DNA of 64,000 bases from Bacillus timonensis. Its GTDB lineage: Bacteria > Bacillota > Bacilli > Bacillales > Bacillaceae_L. Made by a program: the position numbers and the translations under genes. Below the pieces are notes generated by a model. That model was not told the origin of the DNA. It saw only the letters and a program-made list of their open reading frames with translations, and made no database searches. The stretch spans positions 62,001 to 126,000 of the forward strand of contig JAIVAN010000007.1 of the NCBI GenBank assembly GCA_020171895.1, given 5' to 3'. Below, one piece after another: positions 37,562 through 47,191 of the stretch; position 1 is the stretch's first letter, and each line of letters starts with the position of its first letter.

Positions 37562-39765
37562 GCTTCCTTCACCTTCTGTCTTGTAATTTCTGGATACTCA
37601 ATTCTTGAATGAAATATTCCTTTCAACGTTTCACAAAGCGAAACAGAAACTTGCTCCAATTCTTTCAAAGTAAGGTCACATTCATTTAATTGACCATCTT
37701 GAAGTCTTTCAGCAATAATGCTTTTGACAAGTGTTTCTATTTTTTCAGTATTAGGGTTGGTTAAAGATCTAACTGCTGCTTCAACACTATCAGCGATACC
37801 TACAATGGCAGCTTCTTTAGATTGAGCCTTTGGTCCCGGATATCTGAAATCGTCCTCACTAATATCTGTTTCTCCTTGTTGTTTAGCTTTATGAAAAAAA
37901 TATTTTAACAGTGTTGTTCCATGATGCTGTTCTGCAATATCTACAATTTCCTGCGGCAACTTGTGTTTTCTTAGATAATCCGCTCCATCAGTTGCATGTG
38001 CTACAATAATATTTTTACTTAATTGTGGTGATATTTTATCATGTGGGTTATCAATATTTAATTGGTTTTCAATAAAAAAATGCGGGCGTTTTGTTTTCCC
38101 AATATCATGATAATAGCATCCCACTCTTGCTAATAATCCGTCTGCTCCAATTGATTCACATGCGGCTTCTGCTAAATTGGCAACCATTACACTATGATGA
38201 TATGTTCCAGGTGTTTCTGTTAAGATTTTCCTTAACAAAGGATGATTTGGATTGGATAGTTCAATTAATTTCATCGTTGACAGAATTCCAAATCCTGCTT
38301 CAAAAAATGGAAGTAAACCAATTGTTAAAACCGAACCAACTACTCCAGAAACAACCGCCATCACAATATAAGAACCAGTTTCTAAGTCAGTAAATTGTGC
38401 GTTTTTCAAAAGTAATACTGACAATAAAAAGATCACGTTCACAACTGAAACAAAAAGTCCTGCTTGTAAAATCTTTGCTCTCCGATTATGTTGACTTAAA
38501 AACAAGACTCCAGCTATGCCTGCAAACATATAGTATATACCAACAGAAAAATTAAAAGAGCCCGTTATTCCTTCGTTATAGATGATACTTCCGCAGATTG
38601 CAAATATCACACTTGTCATAATAGCTATGCGTTCATTAATCAATAATTTCACAAGTAATGGTCCCATGGCTACTGGAACGATAAATCCTATCTCTGAATA
38701 CTCAATTTGTTGGAATAAGCTTATTGTCTTCATTAATACAATAGTAATAGAGAAAATAATTCCATAAAGAAGTATATACATATTACGCTGACGGTTTTTA
38801 GGAATTAAACTATTGAAATAATAGATAATAATGCTTATTAATAATACAATTAAAAAGGAAATACCTATATAAGGCTTAACTGAGTTATCACTTTCTAAAA
38901 GTCCAACTAGCTTTAACTGACGGTACACTTCCTTCGAAACAATATAACCTTCTTCTACAATAATTTGCCCAGCCAATATTTTAACTGTTTCAACAGATTC
39001 TGCAGCCTGTTGGCGTTTTTCTTCTGTTTGGACAAAATCAAGATAGACATTGGGTATTATTGAATACTTTGCTAACTCTACAACGGCTGATTTCAAAGAT
39101 GAATTAACACTACTGAGTTTAAGTTCTTCTTCTACTTTATTCTTTGCTTGTTGTAACTCTTCATCAGAGATCCTTGTTTTCATAATGTTATGGACTGCTG
39201 TTACCGTTGCATCTTTTGCACGGAGTAATTGATCAGGTGATGCATTTAATAGATTTGTTAATAGTGAATCAGGGAGCTCACTAATAATTTCTGTAGGTAA
39301 CTTTTGTTTCAATCGATTCAATTTTTCTTCAGTCGTAGGCCCTTGGACAGAACTGTCTGTGGTTTCACCCTCTGTGTTATAGGTACCCGACGATTCTTGT
39401 TGTTTTTGTTCATATTCCTGCTCGAGTTCTTGATTAACCTCAGAAACTGAGTCAAAAATTGAAATGACTAAGTCTACTCTGTTCTTTGCATATTCTGTTC
39501 TGAGTGAATATACATCTTCTACTGCTTGTCTTGCTTCTTCTTGCCTTTTCTTCGTAAGATCAATATCTTCTTTTGTTATCGGTGAACGTATGGTTTGGTT
39601 CGAAATATCGAGTAACTCTATGTCCAATTTCTCAGGTTTGATATTGCTGTACATAGAGGCGTACATAACACCAATTAACAGTACGTAGACTAAAATGTGC
39701 AAAAATCGGAAGCCCTTTAAAAAAGAACTGATTTTCATAATAAGTAGTTTGTATTTATTCCCCAT
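37558..39765 (-). CDS. pgpH: Cyclic-di-AMP phosphodiesterase PgpH (7TM-HD protein)
   Basis: A 735-residue protein. After a first membrane segment (LHILVYVLLIGVMYASMY) comes an extracellular 7TMR-HDED domain (about residues 45-285), then seven membrane segments (about 290-485), then the cytoplasmic HD domain with HHSVMVANLAEAA and YYHDIGKTKRP near 525-560, which cuts c-di-AMP. The linker with the PSSSGTYNTEGETTDSSVQG-like low-complexity insert in the outside domain is of variable type. ATG at 39765 after GGGGGGAG. First gene of the operon reaching to recO. Confidence 0.96.
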   Translation of the reverse strand: MGNKYKLLIMKISSFLKGFRFLHILVYVLLIGVMYASMYSNIKPEKLDIELLDISNQTIRSPITKEDIDLTKKRQEEARQAVEDVYSLRTEYAKNRVDLVISIFDSVSEVNQELEQEYEQKQQESSGTYNTEGETTDSSVQGPTTEEKLNRLKQKLPTEIISELPDSLLTNLLNASPDQLLRAKDATVTAVHNIMKTRISDEELQQAKNKVEEELKLSSVNSSLKSAVVELAKYSIIPNVYLDFVQTEEKRQQAAESVETVKILAGQIIVEEGYIVSKEVYRQLKLVGLLESDNSVKPYIGISFLIVLLISIIIYYFNSLIPKNRQRNMYILLYGIIFSITIVLMKTISLFQQIEYSEIGFIVPVAMGPLLVKLLINERIAIMTSVIFAICGSIIYNEGITGSFNFSVGIYYMFAGIAGVLFLSQHNRRAKILQAGLFVSVVNVIFLLSVLLLKNAQFTDLETGSYIVMAVVSGVVGSVLTIGLLPFFEAGFGILSTMKLIELSNPNHPLLRKILTETPGTYHHSVMVANLAEAACESIGADGLLARVGCYYHDIGKTKRPHFFIENQLNIDNPHDKISPQLSKNIIVAHATDGADYLRKHKLPQEIVDIAEQHHGTTLLKYFFHKAKQQGETDISEDDFRYPGPKAQSKEAAIVGIADSVEAAVRSLTNPNTEKIETLVKSIIAERLQDGQLNECDLTLKELEQVSVSLCETLKGIFHSRIEYPEITRQKVKEA

Positions 39766-39924
39766 TTATCTCCCCCCAAATCACAGAACTAACTTAATCT
39801 CCTTAATGCTAGTTTAAAGCTTCAGCGTTATATTTAGTGAATATCAATGAAAAGTAATAAATTTTCTCGTTAGGCTAGTTCCTATTCCTTAACGTTAAAA
39901 TTCTTACTCTGAAGCAGCTTATTG

Positions 39925-39955
39925 CAAAAAAGACCCTGACTTTTACGTTGGGTCT
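39925..39955 (-). terminator. Terminator of phoH
   Basis: AGACCC / GGGTCT around a 13-nt loop with TTTTTT on the minus strand; overlaps the phoH stop. The stem is short (6 bp), so partial readthrough into pgpH is possible. Confidence 0.7.
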
Positions 39956-40922
39956 AATGGTCGTTATTTGCATCTTCATAAGCTTTAATAATTTTTGCAA
40001 CTAGTGGATGTCTCACAACATCAGATTGCTCGAGAAATACAAATGATACACCATTTATTCCACTAAGGGTATCTTTTGCGTTTCTAAGCCCTGACTTTAC
40101 TCCTTTTGGTAGATCAACCTGTGAAATATCACCTGTGATAATCATTTTAGATCCGAACCCTAAGCGAGTTAAAAACATTTTCATTTGAGCTAATGTAGTA
40201 TTTTGCGCTTCATCTAATATGACGAAAGCATCATCTAGAGTTCTCCCTCTCATATATGCTAGTGGAGCAATCTCAATGGTTCCTCTTTCAATTAGTCGAG
40301 CTGTATGTTCATTTCCCAAAACATCATGTAAAGCATCGTATAGTGGCCTTAAATACGGATCTACTTTTTCCTTGAGGTCTCCTGGTAAAAATCCCAAGCT
40401 CTCTCCTGCTTCAACAGCTGGTCTAGTTAAAATAATTTTTTTTACATTTCCATTTTTCAATGAATTAATAGCCATAACGACTGCCAGGTATGTTTTCCCT
40501 GTTCCAGCAGGTCCGATACCAAATACTAAATCACTTTTCTTAATAGCATTGATGTAATGACGCTGACCTAAAGTTTTAACTCTGATAGATTTACCTTTAA
40601 TATTCTTCGTTATTTCTTCGCCATATAGGTTTTCAAAGTATTCAATCTTACCATCCCTTGCCATTTGCACGGCATACAGTACATCTCTCTCGTTTAGATT
40701 AATGCCTTTACGAAGAACGACTAGTAACTGATGAAGAATTTCCTCAACAAGATGAACCATCTCCCGATCACCAGAAACACTAACCGTTTCTCCTCTTGTG
40801 ATGATGGAAACATCTAATTCTTCTTCAATTCGTTTTAAGTGTATGTCATTTGATCCAAATAGAGCAATAGCCTCATTTGGATTCTCTAGCTGTTGTTTAA
40901 TTGTAATCAAGTCTTCTGACAT
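39954..40922 (-). CDS. phoH: PhoH family ATPase (YbeZ-type)
   Basis: A 322-residue PhoH-family NTPase: an N-terminal KH-like region (residues ~1-110) and the P-loop domain with GIGPAGTGKTYLA near 138 and FVILDEAQNTT near 235. Likely RNA-related work with YbeY, by family and neighbourhood. ATG at 40922, preceded by AAGGAGACTAAAGG, 3 bp after yqfD. Confidence 0.95.
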   Translation of the reverse strand: MSEDLITIKQQLENPNEAIALFGSNDIHLKRIEEELDVSIITRGETVSVSGDREMVHLVEEILHQLLVVLRKGINLNERDVLYAVQMARDGKIEYFENLYGEEITKNIKGKSIRVKTLGQRHYINAIKKSDLVFGIGPAGTGKTYLAVVMAINSLKNGNVKKIILTRPAVEAGESLGFLPGDLKEKVDPYLRPLYDALHDVLGNEHTARLIERGTIEIAPLAYMRGRTLDDAFVILDEAQNTTLAQMKMFLTRLGFGSKMIITGDISQVDLPKGVKSGLRNAKDTLSGINGVSFVFLEQSDVVRHPLVAKIIKAYEDANNDH

Positions 40923-40925
40923 CCT

Positions 40926-42113
40926 TTAGTCTCCTTGAACTAATGGTATCGTGGTTACGATATTTTCAATAACCTTAAAATATATTTCCAATTTTACTTT
41001 ACCATTGTTATCCGTTTGGCGCAAAACTTTTTCTGATTTAATGATTGAATCTGAAGCAAGTTTACTTTTTAGCTCACTTCTACCTATTTCTTTTGCTGCT
41101 TCTACCGCTTCCTCTAATGTATACTCCCTAGAAATACTTTCGTTTTCTCTCATTATTTGCTTTTCATATGCTATCGGAAGATTCCATTTTAAAAATTTCA
41201 ACTTGTTTTCAGTCTTTTCAATTTCGAACGATTTATACTTTGTTGAGCCATAGCCCCATATTTGAATGGGTGTATTAAATATTTTTATAAAATGCTTTGT
41301 TTTATAATTTCCTGTGAAGACACTAAACTTTGTTTTAAGAGCAATCGTTACATCAGACTTGTACCAAGTTTCACCAAAAATTTCACCTCTTGCTGTTACA
41401 TACTGTTTATTATCTTCTTTACCTATAGCACCTGAAACAAGTATTTGTCCCTTTTCTACATAATCATTAACTTGCACAAGTGGATGACCTTCTTCTACAA
41501 ACATATCAGTAATAATTGCTTTCTTTTTTGCTACAATATTTCTTGGGCTCAATTGTTCTGGAGACTCTGGTTGTTTTTTCTCTACTACTTCAAAATGGTA
41601 GGTCGTCCCTTTTAACTCCACACCAATCCACGTAATTTCCTCAATGTTATTGGTTAATTGCCGTTGAATTGATTCAACATCAGTTAGCAAAAATTGAAAC
41701 TTTCCTTTTTCCACTCCAATTTCCCTTAATTCTTTTCTAATTAAATGCTCCGTTTTTGGTTTCGCTCCCCGCACTTCTATTCCCCATACCATATTTGAAA
41801 GAATACCAATTAGCACAAAAAAGAATAAACCTCCAAGTACAAACCCACTATTAAGAATCGACTTCTTTATAAGGAAAGGAAATCCTTTTCTCCCTACAAA
41901 TTCTATTTTACAATCTGACTTTCTTACAATTGGTCTGATCTTTTTGACATCATCTAAGAGCATAAAAAAAGAAAGAGATTGAGTTCCGTAACGCCTAACA
42001 TTCCAAATATGTATATCATTACGAACACAATCATTAATTAATCGCTCTATACCTTTACCCTTTACCAAAATCTTTACGCTACCCGAAAAAAAGTTAAGCC
42101 ATTGGTTTTTCAC
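40926..42113 (-). CDS. yqfD: Sporulation protein YqfD
   Basis: A 395-residue protein with a ~90-residue N-terminal domain, one membrane segment (SGFVLGGLFFFVLIGILSN) and a large C-terminal outside domain, including a POTRA-like part (GAKPKTEHLIRKELREIGVE). In B. subtilis it belongs to the mother-cell SigE group and is needed for efficient sporulation; the exact role is not known. GTG start at 42113 after GGGGGATTA. Operon with yqfC. Confidence 0.92.
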   Translation of the reverse strand: MKNQWLNFFSGSVKILVKGKGIERLINDCVRNDIHIWNVRRYGTQSLSFFMLLDDVKKIRPIVRKSDCKIEFVGRKGFPFLIKKSILNSGFVLGGLFFFVLIGILSNMVWGIEVRGAKPKTEHLIRKELREIGVEKGKFQFLLTDVESIQRQLTNNIEEITWIGVELKGTTYHFEVVEKKQPESPEQLSPRNIVAKKKAIITDMFVEEGHPLVQVNDYVEKGQILVSGAIGKEDNKQYVTARGEIFGETWYKSDVTIALKTKFSVFTGNYKTKHFIKIFNTPIQIWGYGSTKYKSFEIEKTENKLKFLKWNLPIAYEKQIMRENESISREYTLEEAVEAAKEIGRSELKSKLASDSIIKSEKVLRQTDNNGKVKLEIYFKVIENIVTTIPLVQGD

Positions 42114-42133
42114 ACTAATCCCCCTATTACTAC

Positions 42134-42418
42134 TTAATTATCTATATATAAAACTTGATCAATTTTTCCTTCTAGCAGTATTTCTTCTGGCAGAATTGTT
42201 TTTATAACGAATGAATCACCTTTAATTAATAGTTGTCCTTGTTTAAGTAACAACCGTAGTTCTTTATCTGAAAATGTTAATAAACCTCGATGATTTTCTA
42301 TATAAATATGTATTTGACCTATCATAGTTATTCTCGGTAAGTCCATCATGACATCTGCGGGCAGTTCCATTTTTGATGTGACCCAATTTCTTAATCGTAA
42401 TCTCCATTTTTTCGCCAT
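42134..42418 (-). CDS. yqfC: Sporulation protein YqfC
   Basis: A 94-residue protein of the YabP/YqfC family: strands with the pattern TMIGQIHIYIENHRGLLTFS then LLLKQGQLLIKGD. Known as a SigE-controlled sporulation protein working with YqfD. ATG at 42418 after AAAGGGGG. A possible SigE promoter lies upstream. Confidence 0.92.
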   Translation of the reverse strand: MAKKWRLRLRNWVTSKMELPADVMMDLPRITMIGQIHIYIENHRGLLTFSDKELRLLLKQGQLLIKGDSFVIKTILPEEILLEGKIDQVLYIDN

Positions 42419-42442
42419 TAAAAAGAACCCCCTTTCATCTCA

Positions 42443-42470
42443 TATTTATGTTTTTACGCACTTAGATAGA
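42443..42470 (-). promoter_or_regulatory. Possible SigE promoter of yqfC-yqfD-phoH
   Basis: Minus strand: TCTATCT (42464-42470) and CATAAATA (42443-42450), 13 bp apart; the -10 is good, the -35 poor. The known SigE control of yqfCD supports it. Confidence 0.4.
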
Positions 42471-42572
42471 ACAGGATTCGGTTCATAAGTGAGCTTTGGA
42501 GATTAGCCTATTTTTAAAAGAAGAAGTGTTAATGATTTGAAGAGAATTTTAATGGATAGAGGATAAAAAAAC

Positions 42573-42599
42573 TGAGCACCCATAAGGTTGCTCAGTTTC
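42573..42599 (-). terminator. Terminator of the yqeZ-floA-yqfB operon
   Basis: AAACTGAGCACC / GGTTGCTCAGTTT (one bulge) with a T-run on the minus strand, just after the yqfB stop. Confidence 0.83.
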
Positions 42600-42605
42600 T
42601 CGATA

Positions 42606-43067
42606 TTACTTTCGAAATAATGGTTTTTTCGATCTAGGGGGTCCAAGAACCTCAGACCATATTATGCCTTGGACAGCTTTATTCTTTGAGTAGCTTGGCA
42701 GCTCCTTCACTTTTTTCATTCTTTTAGGTGCTAATACTTGAGGCTTTTTTTCCTCTGTAAACATTGGCTCCTGTTGAAGTTGCTGATATTTTGCCAATAA
42801 ATCATTGGCTTGAGTGTTGAAATTGTTTTCAGTTGTATTTTTTCTCATTTGCGGATGAGATTCCACGTTTATTTCTTTCATTTGTTCTAATGATGGTTCG
42901 TTACGTCTTTCATACTCTTTACGTTGTTGAGGCCTAGGAGCACTATTTTGTTCACTAGTTGCTTCTCGTACCTTTTTAAAGAAATTTAAAATAAAACCAC
43001 CAATTATAACCAGTATAAAAATATTACTAAATATGAATTGTAGTAACTCGTTAATAAAATTACTCAA
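42606..43067 (-). CDS. yqfB: Membrane-anchored protein of the flotillin operon
   Basis: A 153-residue protein: N-terminal membrane segment (FIFSNIFILVIIGGFILNFF), a long charged and Gln-rich middle that is probably disordered, and a C-terminal motif GIIWSEVLGPPRSKKPL. The function is unknown. I place the start at the TTG at 43067, seven bases after AAAGGAGG; the ATG at 43085 contains that site. It is the last gene of a SigW operon after yqeZ and floA; in B. subtilis the third gene there is yqfB, so I use that symbol by position. Confidence 0.68.
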   Translation of the reverse strand: MSNFINELLQFIFSNIFILVIIGGFILNFFKKVREATSEQNSAPRPQQRKEYERRNEPSLEQMKEINVESHPQMRKNTTENNFNTQANDLLAKYQQLQQEPMFTEEKKPQVLAPKRMKKVKELPSYSKNKAVQGIIWSEVLGPPRSKKPLFRK

Positions 43068-43115
43068 GATTAAACCTCCTTTCATGGACGAGGTTTAGTA
43101 GTTAGCTAGCCACGA

Positions 43116-44105
43116 TTACTTCCCGTCTTCATCCTGTTCGTCAGTTAACTTACCAATTGAATCTCTCATATCTGTGTCCGCCATAATATTCTTAATATTC
43201 ATGTAGTCCATAACACCCATGTTACCTGAACGAAGTGCTTGAGCCATAGCAAGAGGTACTTCCGCTTCAGCTTCAACAACTTTTGCTCTCATTTCTTCAA
43301 CACGAGCTCTCATTTCTTGTTCAGTTGCAACCGCCATTGCACGGCGCTCCTCTGCTTTTGCTTGAGCAATCTTCTTATCTGCTTCAGCTTGGTCTGTTTG
43401 TAAAACAGCTCCAATATTTTTTCCGATATCAATATCAGCGATATCAATCGAAAGAATTTCAAAAGCCGTTCCTGCATCTAAACCTTTCGCTAACACTGTT
43501 TGTGAAATTAGATCTGGGTTTTCTAAAACTTTTTTATGGTCATGTGAAGAACCAATCGTACTTACTATACCTTCACCAACACGAGCGATTACTGTGTCTT
43601 CACCAGCCCCACCAACTAAACGCTCAATATTTGCTCGAACTGTAATTCTAGCTTTAGCTTTCACTTCAATTCCATCCATTGCAACACCCGCAATAAATGG
43701 CGTCTCAATAACTTTTGGATTTACACTCATTTGTACAGCTTCAAGTACGTCACGGCCAGCAAGATCAATCGCTGCACAGCGTTCGAAGCTTAATTCAATA
43801 TTAGCTCTTTGTGCTGCAATTAGCGCATTTATGACTCTATCAACATTACCACCTGCTAAGTAGTGGCTTTCTAACTGATTTGTGTTGACATTAAGTCCTG
43901 CTTTTACAGCTTTAATTAATGGGTTAATAACACGACTTGGGATAACACGACGAAGTCTCATACCAATCAAAGTGAAAATACTTACTCTAACTCCTGCAGC
44001 TAGTGCTGAAATCCATAGCATGACAGGAACAAATGTAAATAAAACAGCTAAAAAAATGATCCCTGCTCCTATTGCTAATAAAACTAATAACGTATAAGGT
44101 GTCAT
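43116..44105 (-). CDS. floA: Flotillin-like protein FloA
   Basis: A 329-residue flotillin that forms membrane microdomains and affects membrane fluidity. An N-terminal membrane hairpin ([20 protein letters not shown] and [17 protein letters not shown]), the SPFH-like middle, then the helical repeat region rich in Glu-Ala ([20 protein letters not shown]-like). ATG at 44105 after GGAGGATTTAATT. Operon yqeZ-floA-yqfB, SigW promoter at 45515. Confidence 0.97.
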   Translation of the reverse strand: MTPYTLLVLLAIGAGIIFLAVLFTFVPVMLWISALAAGVRVSIFTLIGMRLRRVIPSRVINPLIKAVKAGLNVNTNQLESHYLAGGNVDRVINALIAAQRANIELSFERCAAIDLAGRDVLEAVQMSVNPKVIETPFIAGVAMDGIEVKAKARITVRANIERLVGGAGEDTVIARVGEGIVSTIGSSHDHKKVLENPDLISQTVLAKGLDAGTAFEILSIDIADIDIGKNIGAVLQTDQAEADKKIAQAKAEERRAMAVATEQEMRARVEEMRAKVVEAEAEVPLAMAQALRSGNMGVMDYMNIKNIMADTDMRDSIGKLTDEQDEDGK

Positions 44106-44128
44106 AATTAAATCCTCCTATATTCTAG

Positions 44129-45457
44129 TTAAATTGTTTCTTCTGAAGCTTCCCTAACAACAATTCTTGAACCTTCTGTCTTAATAACAACTATTTTTTT
44201 ATTCTTTTCAATATAACTCCCTTCTGTTACAACATCAACCCTTTCATTGTTAATCAATGCCGTACCAGATGGTCTCAGTGAAGTTAGAGCAAAACCTTCT
44301 GTTCCTATTAACTCTTTTCTATTTGTGCTAGAAATATATCCACTTTCAGTGTTTGTTGAGTCACTTAATATAATTTTCTTAAATAATGAAATACGTTTTC
44401 CGAACACTTTAAATAAGATGATTGATGCAATAATCGTTACACCTATCGCTATTAATAGTGACATAGCCATATGCCCTACATCGTCAGTCGCAATGAATAA
44501 GCTAGTTAAAATTGAACCAAAACCAATCAATCCTAATATTCCACCTGGGACGAAAAACTCTAAGAGGATCAATACAATACCTACAATGAATAAAATAATT
44601 GATTCAATACCAGCTAGCCCTGCCACTAGATGTCCATAAAAGAATAGAACCAGTGACGATGCTCCCATTATTCCAGGTATTCCAAAGCCTGGTGAATACA
44701 GTTCTAAAACTAATCCTAAACTCCCAATCGATAAAAGAATTGGAACAACAATTGGGTCAGTGATAAAACGTGCAAGTTTTTCTGCAAAACTTACTGCTAA
44801 TTCTTCAACATTTGCATGTGCAAACCCTAAGAGTTTTAACAACTCTGCTCGGTTTTTTACAATTCCTTCTGCATACTTTACTTCAAGAGCTTGTTCTGCA
44901 GTTAATGTTAATAATTCACCCTTTCCAGCACCATATTGTGGTAGATCAATATCTTCGTCTGCCATTGCAAGTGCATACTTAGGGTCTCTTCCATTTAACT
45001 CTGCTGCATTTCTCATGGAAGCTAACCAATAAGATTCTGCTTTTTTACCTGCTGTGTTACCTTGTTGATCAATTATTGCCGCAGCACCCATACTACCAGC
45101 TTCAGTCATATAAATTTCATCGGCATTTAAAGCAATATAAGCACCAGCTGAAATAGCTTCATTGTTGACAAAAGCAACAATTGGAATATCCGTTTCCCGA
45201 ATTCTTTTCGCAATCTTTCCTGCAGCATCAACAGCACCACCAGGGGTGTTAATTTCTAGGATAATTAAATCGGCATTTTTTTCTTCTGCTGTTGATATCC
45301 CTCGGTCAATAAAAGCATATAATCCTTTTTCTACTGTGCCTTCGACGGGGATGACAAAGACATTTTTAGAACTTGTTAGCCCTTCTGTACTAAACAAAGA
45401 TAAAATAAGTGAAAATACAACAAGCATAGAAAAGAAAAGTAATCTTACGTGTTTCAT
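44129..45457 (-). CDS. yqeZ: NfeD-type membrane serine protease
   Basis: A 442-residue long NfeD protein: signal peptide, ClpP-like serine protease domain (about residues 35-215; NNEAISAGAYIALNADEIYM with the catalytic Ser and MGAAAIID), four to five membrane segments (about 230-360), and a C-terminal NfeD OB fold (GTEGFALTSLRPSGTALING). Such proteins pair with flotillins. ATG at 45457 after GGAGGG. Controlled by the SigW promoter at 45515, so induced by envelope stress in relatives. Confidence 0.94.
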   Translation of the reverse strand: MKHVRLLFFSMLVVFSLILSLFSTEGLTSSKNVFVIPVEGTVEKGLYAFIDRGISTAEEKNADLIILEINTPGGAVDAAGKIAKRIRETDIPIVAFVNNEAISAGAYIALNADEIYMTEAGSMGAAAIIDQQGNTAGKKAESYWLASMRNAAELNGRDPKYALAMADEDIDLPQYGAGKGELLTLTAEQALEVKYAEGIVKNRAELLKLLGFAHANVEELAVSFAEKLARFITDPIVVPILLSIGSLGLVLELYSPGFGIPGIMGASSLVLFFYGHLVAGLAGIESIILFIVGIVLILLEFFVPGGILGLIGFGSILTSLFIATDDVGHMAMSLLIAIGVTIIASIILFKVFGKRISLFKKIILSDSTNTESGYISSTNRKELIGTEGFALTSLRPSGTALINNERVDVVTEGSYIEKNKKIVVIKTEGSRIVVREASEETI

Positions 45458-45514
45458 TTTTTCCCTCCTTTCAATAAATAGACATACCTATTAATATCAA
45501 TTCTTGATATGTAT

Positions 45515-45540
45515 TACGTTTATTGATAACGAAAGTTTCA
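45515..45540 (-). promoter_or_regulatory. SigW promoter of yqeZ-floA-yqfB
   Basis: Minus strand: perfect -35 TGAAAC (45535-45540), 16-bp spacer, -10 CGTA (45515-45518), the ECF SigW pattern. The same operon is in the SigW regulon of B. subtilis. Confidence 0.88.
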
Positions 45541-45597
45541 CTTTATTTTCAATAAAATGAGCTCTCATTGCAAGTATGACAGTTTTTAATCAAAAAG

Positions 45598-45626
45598 AAA
45601 ACACCTTACAAGATGTAAGGTGTTTT
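45598..45626. terminator. Terminator of rpsU-yqeY
   Basis: A 13-bp perfect stem AAAACACCTTACA / TGTAAGGTGTTTT with AGA loop, directly after the yqeY stop. Confidence 0.92.
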
Positions 45627-46073
45627 CTATGATAATTGTTGTTGTACAATTTTACTAACAAGTGACCCGTCTGCCTTGCCTTTGACTTTAGGCATTAGAG
45701 CACCCATAACTTTTCCCATATCTGCTTTAGAAGCAGCGTTAACTTCAGTAATCGTTTGTTTTACGATTTCAGTTACCTGTTCTTCACTTAACTGTTCAGG
45801 CATGTACACACTCAATATATCAAGTTCACTTTGAATTTTATCAACAAGGTCTTCACGACCAGCGTTTTTAAATTCATGGAGGGAGTCTTTACGTTGTTTT
45901 AATTCACGAGAAAGTACAGTTAACTCTTCTTCTTCAGTTAGCTCGCTATTCCCTAGCTTAATTCCCTCATTTTGCAGAGATGATTTTACCATCCGAATGA
46001 CGGAGAGTTTGTCTTTTTCTTTATTCTTCATCGCTTGTTTCATATCACTATTTAAACGCTCGAGAAGACTCAT
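45627..46073 (-). CDS. yqeY: GatB/YqeY domain protein
   Basis: A 148-residue helical protein, the stand-alone form of the tRNA-binding tail of GatB. Motifs: [29 protein letters not shown] and [20 protein letters not shown]. Likely binds tRNA; exact role unknown. The ATG at 46073 ([10 protein letters not shown]) fits the family start; an upstream start at 46085 overlaps the rpsU end region. It follows rpsU by 18 bp. Confidence 0.93.
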   Translation of the reverse strand: MSLLERLNSDMKQAMKNKEKDKLSVIRMVKSSLQNEGIKLGNSELTEEEELTVLSRELKQRKDSLHEFKNAGREDLVDKIQSELDILSVYMPEQLSEEQVTEIVKQTITEVNAASKADMGKVMGALMPKVKGKADGSLVSKIVQQQLS

Positions 46074-46091
46074 AACAATTAACACCCTCTA

Positions 46092-46265
46092 TTAAAATTT
46101 GCGTTTTCTAGCTGCTTCAGACTTCTTCTTACGTCTTACGCTAGGCTTTTCATAGAATTCGCGCTTTCTAGCTTCTTGAATTGTACCTGATTTAGATACA
46201 GTACGTTTGAAGCGGCGAAGAGCATCTTCAAGCGATTCGTTTTTACGAACGACCGTTTTTGACAT
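46092..46265 (-). CDS. rpsU: 30S ribosomal protein S21
   Basis: A 57-residue basic protein, [20 protein letters not shown] at the start and a Lys/Arg-rich tail, the full length of S21. It is part of the 30S subunit and, in B. subtilis, affects motility and biofilm. ATG at 46265 after GGGAGGGAAATAGA. It has a good promoter and a folded leader upstream. Confidence 0.97.
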   Translation of the reverse strand: MSKTVVRKNESLEDALRRFKRTVSKSGTIQEARKREFYEKPSVRRKKKSEAARKRKF

Positions 46266-46308
46266 TCTATTTCCCTCCCTCCGAAACAACCACTAAACAT
46301 CATTAAAA

Positions 46309-46377
46309 ACATGTTTATTGTTCTCTAGTTACACTTCAAATTGGTTAGAAAAGGTTGAAGTTGTTTTATAAACATGT
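46309..46377 (-). promoter_or_regulatory. Folded 5' leader of rpsU, attenuator-like
   Basis: On the minus strand ACATGTTTAT (46377-46368) pairs with ATAAACATGT (46318-46309), which is followed by TTTT; inside, ACTTCAA (minus strand 46361-46355) pairs with TTGAAGT (46339-46333). The hairpin begins only two or three bases after the predicted transcription start and 44 bp before the rpsU start. Confidence 0.55.
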
Positions 46378-46385
46378 ACTTTGCC

Positions 46386-46414
46386 ATTATAATATAACTA
46401 TAATGTTAGGTCAA
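46386..46414 (-). promoter_or_regulatory. SigA promoter of rpsU-yqeY
   Basis: Minus strand: -35 TTGACC (46409-46414), 17-bp spacer, perfect -10 TATAAT (46386-46391). Confidence 0.8.
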
Positions 46415-46446
46415 CTGTATTTCCTATAAACACTTACCGTTTCTAA

Positions 46447-47007
46447 CTATTTCTTTATGACTAAGTCCTTTATTTCACTATTTGATTTTGCGATCAAATA
46501 TTTTGAACGACCTAAATAAAGAGGAATCTCAAGCTTTTGAAAGTTCGGAAGACCATCCTCCATAAAATATTGATGATCTTTATGAAAATTAGTGATAGCT
46601 CCAACCACCCAATCATGGTCTCCAATTTCAATCATTTTATCCACTTTACATTCGTAGGCAACATACGCCCCTTTTAGAATTGGCGCCTTTATCGTTTTAG
46701 CTGGGAAAAATTCTATTCCTAATTCATCTAACTTATTTAACTCACTTCCTGAGTATGTACCACTATATTGAATAACATGAGCTAATTGTGCTGGCACAAA
46801 ATTTACAGCAAACTCTTTTTGTGCTGCTATTAACTTATGTGAATACCTCTCCCTTCCGATAGCAACTCCATATATTGGCGGTTCATATGAAATATATGAA
46901 TGCCATCCTGCTGCCATAATGTTTCTTTCTCCATTGAATTCTGATGTAATAAGAGCTACCATACCTGGATAACTATGCATAACAGTTTTTTTAGACTCAA
47001 CTAACAT
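46447..47007 (-). CDS. Flavin reductase family protein (FMN-binding split barrel)
   Basis: A 186-residue protein of the flavin reductase/FMN-binding split-barrel family: N-terminal SYPGMVALITSEFNGERNIM and AAGWHSYISYEPPIYGVAIG, then EFAVNFVPAQLAHVIQYSGT, with the typical 'G-x-x-SG-x-x-x-x-K' region and late CKVDKMIEIGDHDWVVGAIT. Probably reduces or binds FMN; partner unknown. The ATG at 47007 follows GAGAGGGGAAAATA; in-frame ATG at 47061 is rejected. I do not recall it at this place in B. subtilis, so it is probably an insertion relative to that order. Divergent from yqeW. Confidence 0.83.
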   Translation of the reverse strand: MLVESKKTVMHSYPGMVALITSEFNGERNIMAAGWHSYISYEPPIYGVAIGRERYSHKLIAAQKEFAVNFVPAQLAHVIQYSGTYSGSELNKLDELGIEFFPAKTIKAPILKGAYVAYECKVDKMIEIGDHDWVVGAITNFHKDHQYFMEDGLPNFQKLEIPLYLGRSKYLIAKSNSEIKDLVIKK

Positions 47008-47191
47008 CTTATTTTCCCCTCTCTCAATTTTTAAATCCCGCTCTTTGATCAAGATATTCACTTTCTATTAAGTTGGAGTATTGGTAACACCCCTCTCCAT
47101 TCGATCCATCTAGCAACACGACTAATATTAGAAAAATAAAGGCATGTATCACACCCCTTGTCCATAGAATTATACAAGAGGTGAAGTGAAA

